Shown here one piece after another: positions 1 through 7,517 of a stretch of DNA of 48,874 nt (the first letter of the stretch is position 1; each line of letters starts with the position of its first letter). The stretch is from an uncultured bacterium (GTDB lineage: Bacteria > Patescibacteriota > Andersenbacteria > UBA10190 > CAIZMI01), in contig CAIZMI010000018.1 in the NCBI GenBank assembly GCA_903934015.1, forward strand, positions 1-48,874. The letters are read 5' to 3'. Under the pieces are notes generated by a model. The model was not told the DNA's origin. It worked only from the letters and a program-made list of their open reading frames with translations, and ran no database searches. Position numbers and translations under genes: made by a program.

Positions 1-122
1 CTCGCCACATGCGAGAAAAACATGCTCCGGCGTTCAACTCCCACATGCGAGGCAAGCAGTTGCCTCGCACATCTCTCACGCAATAAAAACAGCCGGCATA
101 AAGCCGGCCATTTTTATTGGTG
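1..122. repeat. 122-bp direct repeat copy A (multi-hairpin, ends in bidirectional terminator-like stem)
   Basis: Near-identical to 1202-1323 (about 3 differences). Contains TGCGAGGCAA-GCAG-TTGCCTCGCA and AATAAAAA..GCCGGC-ATAAA-GCCGGC..TTTTTATT. Confidence 0.9.
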
Positions 123-276
123 GAGAAAGCATGTCTATTTTGGAACTCGATTATGCAGGAAACCGGCGTGTTTTGGAGGATAATTAACGAAAAAATAACT
201 GGTGATTAAATTCTGGTTTGACGCTTTGAAATTTCAACCTTAAATACCAGTTTTTCTTTTTGAAAAATGTGCAATT

Positions 277-924
277 TCAGTTAGCCCCGGCTAAAAATAC
301 AAAATAAAACACAAGAACAATTATTATGGTTATATTTGTTATTATTTGAGCAATAAAAAGAATCCGAAATCTATTTTTGATTATCCTAAGACATACCACC
401 GGCACCAAAAACGCCAGAATAATCGCTGTGATTGTAATTATTACATTTTTCAAGAACGACGTTGCAATTAGGATGAATAAACCATAGATGACTGGCGACA
501 ACAATATTCCCATAACTACCTGAAACACCTTTCGCGCCATAGAATAAGTATGATAAGAATTTATTTCAGGAATATGTGTTGTTTCCCGCAGATACTTATT
601 AAAGAATTTATTACAAAAAATATAAAATATTAGGGTTGCAAATATAACAATCAGAAAGAAACCCACTTCCACAGCAACTAGAAAAAAACTATTAGATTGC
701 TTTATTGCAAGAATGAAAAAAACCACAACCAAAGAAAATGCAAACGAAATTCCAAATGAAACCACTGAGTAGACGATTGCTTTCCCTTTGTTTGCCGTTT
801 CATATTTAGACCAGGTATTCCTTGCAAATACTAAATTATACTGCCAAACAAAGGCAATAAATGGTAGAACACATGCAATAATAATCAGGAGTAAGGGTAT
901 GAGTACAAGAGCAATTATTCCCAT
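277..924 (-). CDS. hypothetical multi-pass membrane protein
   Basis: 215-aa ORF with several long hydrophobic segments. Confidence 0.7.
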   Translation of the reverse strand: MGIIALVLIPLLLIIIACVLPFIAFVWQYNLVFARNTWSKYETANKGKAIVYSVVSFGISFAFSLVVVFFILAIKQSNSFFLVAVEVGFFLIVIFATLIFYIFCNKFFNKYLRETTHIPEINSYHTYSMARKVFQVVMGILLSPVIYGLFILIATSFLKNVIITITAIILAFLVPVVCLRIIKNRFRILFIAQIITNITIIIVLVFYFVFLAGAN

Positions 925-1201
925 ATTGTGTCAATTATAATACAGCCCCATACATCATAAATTCCACCAATGAAATAACAACAAAAAAAAGTGCTACCGA
1001 AACTACTCCCGCGATTGCTCCGTGAACAATACCGATAAACTGCGGTGATAAGTATCTTTTTGTATCCATTTAATTCATTATAACAGTTTCTATTTTTCAC
1101 AACAAACAAAAAAAATGGTTGCAAACCTGCAGATCGCAGGAATTAACCTTAACTAAAATTTTCTTCCGAAAAATCGGCCTGGCCACCGCCTCGCCGTTTT
1201 T

Positions 1202-1323
1202 CTCGCCGAATGCGAGAAAAACATGCTCCGGCGTTCAACTCCCACATGCGAGGCAGGCAGTTGCCTCGCACATCTCTCACGCAATAAAAACAGCCGGCAT
1301 AAAGCCGGCCATTTTTATTGGTG
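1202..1323. repeat. 122-bp direct repeat copy B
   Basis: Same sequence as 1-122. Preceded by CTGGCCACCGCCTC box and GTTTTTCTCGC-CGAAT-GCGAGAAAAAC stem. Confidence 0.9.
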
Positions 1324-1404
1324 AATAACATGGTGGGAATTCCACTCACCCGCAAAAACCCGCTCGCTTTGCTCGAAGGATTTTTGCTCCTTCGCGGCCA
1401 CGGC

Positions 1405-1438
1405 GTTTTAAAACATGAAGCAGTTCATGTTTTAAAAC
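1405..1438. repeat. perfect inverted repeat (15-bp stem, 4-nt loop)
   Basis: GTTTTAAAACATGAA-GCAG-TTCATGTTTTAAAAC. Confidence 0.9.
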
Positions 1439-1527
1439 TTCAGTTCAACTCCCACACGCAAGATGGCGGGAATTGGCCTCGGCTAAAGTTTTCTTTAGAA
1501 ATTTTGTCTGATCATGCCCTCGCGGTT

Positions 1528-1797
1528 TTATGTGACTGGCAATTTATATTCGCCACTTATTAATTTTTCCTTTTTCTTTCTAGTCCACCCCTTCACCTGT
1601 ATTTCTCTTTTTCTAGCAGTAGATTGATCTAGTATTTTATCCGATGTATATACCAAAACAAACGGCCCTTGATTAACGGCCATTCTCGAACCTCTACCGT
1701 TGTTATGATCCTCGATTCGTCGATTTGGTTCAGTTGTTATACCAACGTAATAACGACCCGTTCTTGCTTTGGCGATATATAAGTACCAATCAGACAC
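1528..1797 (-). CDS. GIY-YIG nuclease family protein (YhbQ-like)
   Basis: 89 aa: WYLYIAKARTGRYYVGITTEPNRRIEDHNNGRGS matches the GIY-YIG fold signature. Confidence 0.88.
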   Translation of the reverse strand: MSDWYLYIAKARTGRYYVGITTEPNRRIEDHNNGRGSRMAVNQGPFVLVYTSDKILDQSTARKREIQVKGWTRKKKEKLISGEYKLPVT

Positions 1798-1953
1798 AAG
1801 TCAATTATAACAAATAGCTCTTCGACTCGTTTCGCTCTGACGAAACTCGCTCAGAGTTCTTCGATTCAAAGTGCAAAAATACTTCACACGCTTGTGAAGT
1901 ATTTTTGGGTTTACTCTGAGTGAGTCCCGCCAAAGGCGGGACGAATCGAAGAG

Positions 1954-2350
1954 TGGAGATGGTGGGAGTTGAACCCACGTCCAATGAGACGCGATAGACT
2001 TATTCTACAAGTTTAGTCTTCCATTATTTTGACGATCTTGAGATAACTGGAAAACAAAGAATCCCAATAACCGTTTGGCAGTGCAAGAGTCGAATTAGTT
2101 TCTGCTAAAGCAAACTAATCCCTAGCCCTTAAATGACACCGGAACAATTCCCCAGGGCAGAGAAAATCCGATGGCTTCCGTTATTAAGCGAAAGCTGGTG
2201 CAAATGAAGGCGCGATCACCGAAGCGAAAGCGTTCTTCACCTGCGTAAAGACGTTTGCATGTCTTGAATGCAGAATGATATTTACGAGCGCATCCTGCGC
2301 GCTCGACTTGCTAAGAATATTTTGACCCACTGTCGATGCCTGGCATCCCC
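1954..2350 (-). ncRNA. ssrA: transfer-messenger RNA (tmRNA)
   Basis: Acceptor GGGGATG pairs with CATCTCC; T-arm GTGGGTTCAACTCCCAC; tag ORF ANVFTQVKNAFASVIAPSFAPAFA followed by TAA TAA (2258-2184). Confidence 0.95.
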
Positions 2351-2386
2351 AAGTTGCTGGTCGTTTTGTGAATGATCAGTGGCGAA

Positions 2387-2415
2387 ATTGTACTCTTTTT
2401 TAAGGCTTTTGTCAA
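2387..2415 (-). promoter_or_regulatory. sigma70-type promoter of tmRNA
   Basis: TTGACA - 17 nt - TACAAT on the minus strand, about 35-45 nt upstream of the mature tmRNA 5' end. Confidence 0.75.
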
Positions 2416-2442
2416 CGTTCAAAAAACACAACTCCCCTGCAT

Positions 2443-2471
2443 TTGACATGAACATTTAATTACATTATAGT
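2443..2471 (+). promoter_or_regulatory. sigma70-type promoter
   Basis: TTGACA - 17 nt - TATAGT upstream of the 2516 CDS. Confidence 0.75.
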
Positions 2472-2515
2472 TTGTAGTCAGCTTGTTTCTTTCACCACCC
2501 TCTGTGAGGACAAAT

Positions 2516-2815
2516 ATGAAGCCAAAAATTTTGATCGAATTCCACGGAATTGAAAACTACGAGGACGTAGTGGCCCACAAGATACGGCCAGGATTTACAC
2601 AGCTTCTGCGTGAACACCGCGATTTTTTTCCCGTAGGTATCGACGTTGACGTCGAATTCTTCCTGAACCCAGTGGAGCGAATTACCATCAGTGGCACTCG
2701 TTCGCCAAGACAATTCCTACGTCTTGTCTGTCGTGCATTCAACGGGCATCGACTGATTGTCGAGATGCTCGAGAGTCTAAATCTTGAGGTTCAGGTACTA
2801 CACCTGGATACCTAG
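2516..2815 (+). CDS. hypothetical protein
   Basis: MKPKILIEFHGIENYEDVV...; GAGGA upstream; promoter before and terminator after. Start trimmed from the ORF track. Confidence 0.7.
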   Translation: MKPKILIEFHGIENYEDVVAHKIRPGFTQLLREHRDFFPVGIDVDVEFFLNPVERITISGTRSPRQFLRLVCRAFNGHRLIVEMLESLNLEVQVLHLDT

Positions 2816-2858
2816 AAGGAACCCCAAGGATCGTCTCTGCGATGACCCTACCCATCCT

Positions 2859-2884
2859 GCCCACAGAAACCTGTGGGCTTTTTT
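2859..2884 (+). terminator. intrinsic terminator
   Basis: GCCCACAG-AAAC-CTGTGGGC-TTTTTT. Confidence 0.85.
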
Positions 2885-2889
2885 ATTTA

Positions 2890-2918
2890 TTGACAAACTA
2901 CTTCTATGTGACTATATT
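2890..2918 (+). promoter_or_regulatory. sigma70-type promoter
   Basis: TTGACA - 17 nt - TATATT. Confidence 0.65.
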
Positions 2919-3012
2919 GTCACCCGTTGTTCCTTTTCAAAGCGTCGTTTAGAAAATTGCGAAATTCTTTACGACCCACCATTTTTCGCAAAAAAGCATG
3001 AGGTTTCCAATC

Positions 3013-3645
3013 ATGACGAGAGTGTTTGATACAGCAGGCTTCAAGAAAGCAATCAAGGACAACGCGCAACGACTCTTAGTCGATGATGATGTTCTTAATC
3101 AACTTCCCATCCTTTGGCTTCAACTCAACAGACAAAAGATCCGCAGACCAAGCCAAACGTTACTAAGACTTTTGCAATCCGCGGTACATGAACCAATCAG
3201 TGACGATGCGAATACGGCAACTTTTACTAACAACGAGATAAGGTTTTTTGTGCGCATCGAAGGTACAAACTATCGTATCACTGAAATCGAAAGCGCGCGT
3301 GCTAAACCTCTTCCTCACCAAGACCTGTCCGAAATGAATATTAATCGGGTAGGTTTCCCGGACCATCTCGTGCATCAGTTTGTCATCGATTTTTGGACTT
3401 GCTACAAAAAAAATCCGAGGAACGTGATAAGAGAAGCGCGCCGACTACTTGCGGATACCAGAAGGTACCGCGTATGGGTCAGAAGAAAGACGAGTCCAAC
3501 AAGTCACAAAGTTTCACAATTAGGAAAAGGAAAATACCTATATTTTCGGTCCGATCTTTGGAATTTTGTGATCATGAAACAAGACAACAAATTCGTAGTA
3601 ATTCTGGTTTCGCCGGTTTTCGATGATATCAATCAGATACCTTAA
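3013..3645 (+). CDS. hypothetical protein
   Basis: ORF MTRVFDTAGFKKAIKDNAQRLL...; promoter upstream, terminator (CCGTC..GACGG-TTTTT near 3680-3700) downstream. Confidence 0.6.
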   Translation: MTRVFDTAGFKKAIKDNAQRLLVDDDVLNQLPILWLQLNRQKIRRPSQTLLRLLQSAVHEPISDDANTATFTNNEIRFFVRIEGTNYRITEIESARAKPLPHQDLSEMNINRVGFPDHLVHQFVIDFWTCYKKNPRNVIREARRLLADTRRYRVWVRRKTSPTSHKVSQLGKGKYLYFRSDLWNFVIMKQDNKFVVILVSPVFDDINQIP

Positions 3646-3787
3646 GGCCAAAGAAAGCCATCACAACCGTCTTTTCATGAGACGGCTTTTTATTTGCAAA
3701 ACAAAACACTGCATGCTACACAATGACTGGTGGTTATGCATATTTTACTTACCACGCCGGAGGGCTTTCCCATTAACGGTGTTTCTC

Positions 3788-4077
3788 ATGTTGAATCTTG
3801 AGAACGTCGGTAAACGATTCAATAGTAAAAATTCGCTTCACGTTTTGGACAACATATCATTAACCGTTAAACCGGGAGAGTTTGTATGCATTATCGGACC
3901 CAGCGGTTGCGGGAAAACTATTCTACTTCACAGTGGTACTAAGAGTTTGGTCGTGTATTAGCTGGTATCATCACGATTGCCGTTATTGGCATTCTTGTTG
4001 AACAACTAGTTTTTAATCCCCTTGAAAAGTTAACGGTACAACGTTGGGGTATGGCTGATACCGCGGACAACCTTTAG
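3788..4077 (+). pseudogene. fused remnant of a NitT/TauT-type ABC transporter (ATPase N-terminus + permease C-terminus)
   Basis: MLNLENVGKRF..VLDNISLTVKPGEFVCIIGPSGCGKT (Walker A), then truncated; from 3943 in another frame EFGRVLAGIITIAVIGILVEQLVFNPLEKLTVQRWGMADTADNL*. Confidence 0.8.
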
Positions 4078-4193
4078 AGTCAAAAATAATTTTACCCCCC
4101 CCTCCCTCTTGAAATAAATCAAATTATCTTTTACATTGCTGTAACAGAAACAAAAAGTATGTTCTATAATTCAGAAACAAAAGGAGTCAATCC

Positions 4194-4511
4194 ATGTCCA
4201 AGAGAGCAAAAGCACTGAAAAAACAGCAACGAATGGCAGAAAAAAAGGCTCACGGGCGAAACCACCAGAGACATATTCGATACGGTAAATTTGCGACTAC
4301 CGCAGATTCCACCCCACCGAGCACCAACGGCGAACCAGCACATTCCGGCAAAACAAATGGACGCTTCTCGAAAACAGGACAGACAAAAGCCCAAAAGAAC
4401 CGCCTTGGCAAAGGAAAACCCGCCGAAGGACATGCCGCCTCTTATGGCTCAAGAACAACCCGTTCCACTCTTGGAAGCACAAGTTTCTTTGGGGGGGGCT
4501 GGCGGTTTTAG
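4194..4511 (+). CDS. hypothetical small basic protein
   Basis: MSKRAKALKKQQRMAEKKAHGRNHQRHIRYGKF...; AGGAG upstream; terminator-like stem after 4530. Confidence 0.55.
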   Translation: MSKRAKALKKQQRMAEKKAHGRNHQRHIRYGKFATTADSTPPSTNGEPAHSGKTNGRFSKTGQTKAQKNRLGKGKPAEGHAASYGSRTTRSTLGSTSFFGGGWRF

Positions 4512-4610
4512 TACCATCACGCCAACGTAACCGCGCCGGCGTTTTTTTTATTTGACACCTTGCTTGAAATAATATTAGGTTATAATCCTAATCAATTTTT
4601 ATAAAAAACC

Positions 4611-4730
4611 ATGTGTGATAATTGCAAAAAAGACGAAAAAGAAGTGAAAGACGCAACACCAGCCGACCACGAATGTAAGTGTGGTCAGCACGAAGAAAAA
4701 AAGTGCGACTGCGAGTGTTGCGAGAAATAA
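4611..4730 (+). CDS. metallothionein-like Cys-rich small protein (39 aa)
   Basis: MCDNCKKDEKEVKDATPADHECKCGQHEEKKCDCECCEK*; 8 Cys and 2 His; followed directly by a strong terminator. Confidence 0.7.
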   Translation: MCDNCKKDEKEVKDATPADHECKCGQHEEKKCDCECCEK

Positions 4731-4737
4731 TCACGAT

Positions 4738-4770
4738 AAAAACCGGCTTTATGGCCGGTTTTTTGCATCC
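4738..4770 (+). terminator. intrinsic terminator
   Basis: AAAACCGGC-TTTAT-GGCCGGTTTTTT. Confidence 0.85.
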
Positions 4771-4802
4771 GACAAAAAACTGAACGGATAAAAAAATTTG
4801 AA

Positions 4803-5187
4803 TAACTACTCACCCGCCTGAAAGTTCGTCATCGCGAGCCTTCGGCCATTGTTTGTTTTGCCGTCTGGCGGAGGACCGACGCGTCAATCTCATAGAGATT
4901 TTGAATCGGGAGATTGCTTCGGCCCTGAAAGGCCTCGCAAAGACGTCGTTTATTCGAGTACTTTCAGATATCAGACGGATGATGAGTTTACAAGTTTATG
5001 TACGCGCTCACAGGTTAAGGAAAGAAACAAATCGTCGCGTTCACTCCCGAAGTGGTGCCGAGGCACTTCTTCGGGAGTGGTAGAAGGTTTGCGTCGACGC
5101 GAACCGTCGTCCACGTCGGAGGAAGTGCAAGCATGCACCACCTCCGACGTGATTACTGCGAAAAAACCTTAACCTGTGAGTAGTTGC
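4803..5187. mobile_element. MITE-like multi-hairpin element
   Basis: Outer inverted ends AACTACTCAC; CTCACAGGTTAAGG / CCTTAACCTGTGAG stem enclosing two long stems; end sequence recurs at about 16389. Confidence 0.5.
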
Positions 5188-5279
5188 AAATTTGACCATT
5201 GACAAAATTAACAAATTACTCCACAATACACAGTCGGTTGTTGTTTGAATTAAGACTATTTCAACGGGAGTATCTTGAG

Positions 5280-5726
5280 ATGGAAAATAGTAAAGGTAAC
5301 GGTATCAGTTTCTTCACATTAATCATTGTCGGATTAGTTGTGATGATTATTGTTTCCACAAGTTCTGACCAATACAAACGCTTCACAAGCCCGCTTGCCG
5401 GCAAAAAAGTGTACACGGCAAAAACAGGTGAAAGGCTCGCAGGCATAAACGCCAATGTCGTCCTCATTCCACGAAAAAGCGACGACCCAAAACCGGGATT
5501 CTGGCTCTCCAACGGCAAAGAAGAAATCTGGAAGCGTTGCGAGTGGTCGGATTACGAATCACCCGTGAAAAGCCAACCCGAAGGCGGAAAAGAAGCTAAA
5601 CAGCCTCAAAAACACACCTTCGGAAAGTTGCGCCTCGAAAAAGGTTGGGGGGACTGCTACATCTACGTCACGGACTTGGTTGTCGAAAAAGACAATACAG
5701 TAACGATCAAGTACTGCGTGGAATAA
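5280..5726 (+). CDS. hypothetical single-TM protein
   Basis: MENSKGNGISFFTLIIVGLVVMIIVSTSSDQ...; GGGAG upstream; terminator-like stem near 5760-5790. Confidence 0.65.
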   Translation: MENSKGNGISFFTLIIVGLVVMIIVSTSSDQYKRFTSPLAGKKVYTAKTGERLAGINANVVLIPRKSDDPKPGFWLSNGKEEIWKRCEWSDYESPVKSQPEGGKEAKQPQKHTFGKLRLEKGWGDCYIYVTDLVVEKDNTVTIKYCVE

Positions 5727-6199
5727 GCATTGTTCCAGTAGTCTAAAAATATCCTGTCCCCGCTTCCTCACCGAAGCGGTTTTTTAATATCACCACAATT
5801 TTTATAATCCCAATTGACACTTTTTCACCCATTGGAATACACTTCTTTTTATCGCACATTGAAAACTTGGAGAGGGACGGAAAAAGCCTGTGGGCACACA
5901 TCTCTATTCCGCAGTATGGAGAAGCGCGCTTAACAGGAATACCCGTCAGGAGCAACGATCCCAATAACGACGGACCAACAAGAAAAGCCATTCTTATCCA
6001 CAAAGATCACACCCACTTTCGCGTGAAATAAGAAAGGTTTTTCTAGGCTTGCCACGTCGGCAGGATCCCACAATTTCGCTCCGCCAAGGTTATTCGCCCC
6101 TCTCTTTTAAACAATCGACTCTCGTTCCAACGAGAGTTTTTTATTAAAAAAAAGCTGGTACTTAAACCAGCGGAGTCATACCAGCGAACGGTATTTGTC

Positions 6200-6766
6200 T
6201 CACAACATGGTGCGAGTCAGATCCTGGAAGACGGGGATATCCTTCGTACCGCGTTTGATGTCAGTGAAAATGACTATGGCATCACCAGTGAAATCGCGCA
6301 CAGCGGTACCGATCGGGCAGGCATCAGAATTCCCACGGTTATTGAACGCACGTGCGACCCGATTAGTATCCTCACGTGCCCAATCAAACCCGAGTTCCGG
6401 CAACTCCTCGCCCTGATGTTCACGAATCGCGAAGTTACAGCCACAGTGCCCTACCACAATCAGATTTTTGACCGGAAAATGAAGAAGTTTGATACGCAGG
6501 TTCTCGACCAGAGTTGCGAAGTACCCCGGTTGCCTTTCATGGTGAGCAAATGCCGCTGCACCACCAGCAATCGATATCAACTGCCAGTCACGCTTGAATC
6601 TACCCAGACGCAAGCGGTGACTATAGTAATCGAATTGCGCCTCAGAGAAGCGACTGTCGAAGCAGTCCACAACCAACGTCTCGACAACAACCTTGTGACG
6701 AATCCTGGAAATCGGATGTAGCGAGTGATAAAACCGACCAACATTAACTGACGTCAGCCACAACAT
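6200..6766 (-). CDS. carbonic-anhydrase-like protein (beta-CA fold)
   Basis: VVDCFDSRF ... ISIAGGAAAF ... VVGHCGCNF, resembling the C-x-D-x-R and H-x-x-C zinc motifs of beta-CA. Confidence 0.7.
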   Translation of the reverse strand: MLWLTSVNVGRFYHSLHPISRIRHKVVVETLVVDCFDSRFSEAQFDYYSHRLRLGRFKRDWQLISIAGGAAAFAHHERQPGYFATLVENLRIKLLHFPVKNLIVVGHCGCNFAIREHQGEELPELGFDWAREDTNRVARAFNNRGNSDACPIGTAVRDFTGDAIVIFTDIKRGTKDIPVFQDLTRTML

Positions 6767-6991
6767 ACAGCCTCCTTGTATTGAGTAAACGGACCACGAA
6801 GAATTTTACCAAATGAACATTAGTAAATTTTATAACTATGAGTAGATTCGTCAACAGCGTTTGACAGTAGTTTTCATATCTATTTTCGAGGCGCCCCTTC
6901 TAAGGGCTCGATTTGCAATATTTATAGGACATACCACAGAGCGGTCCCGAGGTGGCGCTCGGGGACGATTTTGCGAACTACGCAAAATCGT

Positions 6992-7020
6992 TTGACACAA
7001 TTTTTTATTACCGATATAAA
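6992..7020 (+). promoter_or_regulatory. sigma70-type promoter of leader module 1
   Basis: TTGACA - 17 nt - TATAAA; predicted +1 about 7027-7028. Confidence 0.7.
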
Positions 7021-7027
7021 TACATAC

Positions 7028-7132
7028 ATGCAAACTTTTGGAAAAAGTTATACACAGTGGATGACCTGCAAAACAAACTTACGTTTGGCAGTTGTTTTTA
7101 TTAAGCATCTTATCCAAACTTCCAGGAGTTAA
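7028..7132 (+). CDS. leader-peptide-like sORF 1 (34 aa)
   Basis: MQTFGKSYTQWMTCKTNLRLAVVFIKHLIQTSRS*; paralog of 7239-7358; starts at the predicted TSS. Confidence 0.6.
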   Translation: MQTFGKSYTQWMTCKTNLRLAVVFIKHLIQTSRS

Positions 7133-7170
7133 ACTAATCACTTTATAAGCAGTCGCACACTTGATTAATA

Positions 7171-7200
7171 AACCTCCTGGGCAAAATCCGGGAGGTTTTC
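7171..7200 (+). terminator. intrinsic terminator 1 (attenuator)
   Basis: AACCTCCTGG-GCAAAAT-CCGGGAGGTTTT. Confidence 0.75.
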
Positions 7201-7238
7201 GTTAAACATTAAGAATTTATTAATAGAAAGATCAAATC

Positions 7239-7358
7239 ATGAAAAATTTTAGCCTTACAACTTGCTATTGGATGACCCGCAAAACAACCGTGCGTTTGGC
7301 AGTCTTATTTATTAAGCACGTCATGCGCACCAACCCGGGAGTTAACCTATCCACATAG
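7239..7358 (+). CDS. leader-peptide-like sORF 2 (39 aa)
   Basis: MKNFSLTTCYWMTRKTTVRLAVLFIKHVMRTNPGVNLST*; W-M-T-x-K-T-x-[LV]-R-L-A-V-x-F-I-K-H shared with sORF 1. Confidence 0.6.
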   Translation: MKNFSLTTCYWMTRKTTVRLAVLFIKHVMRTNPGVNLST

Positions 7359-7387
7359 CAAGAATGTAAGCATAAATGGATTTCGTT

Positions 7388-7420
7388 AAACCTCCCGAGG
7401 TATTCCCCGGGAGGTTTTTT
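7388..7420 (+). terminator. intrinsic terminator 2 (attenuator)
   Basis: AACCTCCCGAGG-TATT-CCCCGGGAGGTTTTTT. Confidence 0.8.
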
Positions 7421-7517
7421 AGAAAAGTTAGGTGATTGGCGCGAAGCAAAAAAAATTCCGCCAGCAACTTAGCTGGAAGCAGTAGTGTCCTTTTCACAAT
7501 TGAGGAGTTAGAAAGCA

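Noticed and set aside
1119-1563. ORFs 1119-1328, 1149-1355 and 1318-1563
   Set aside because: They fall inside multi-hairpin repeats and terminators; no coding signature.
5743-6035. Minus-strand 86-aa ORF 5743-6003 and an opposing plus-strand open frame ending ..WAHISIPQYGEARLTGIPVRSNDPNNDGPTRKAILIHKDHTHFRVK*
   Set aside because: The minus ORF looks spurious. The plus frame reads better as protein but I found no start codon, so I could not support it as a CDS.
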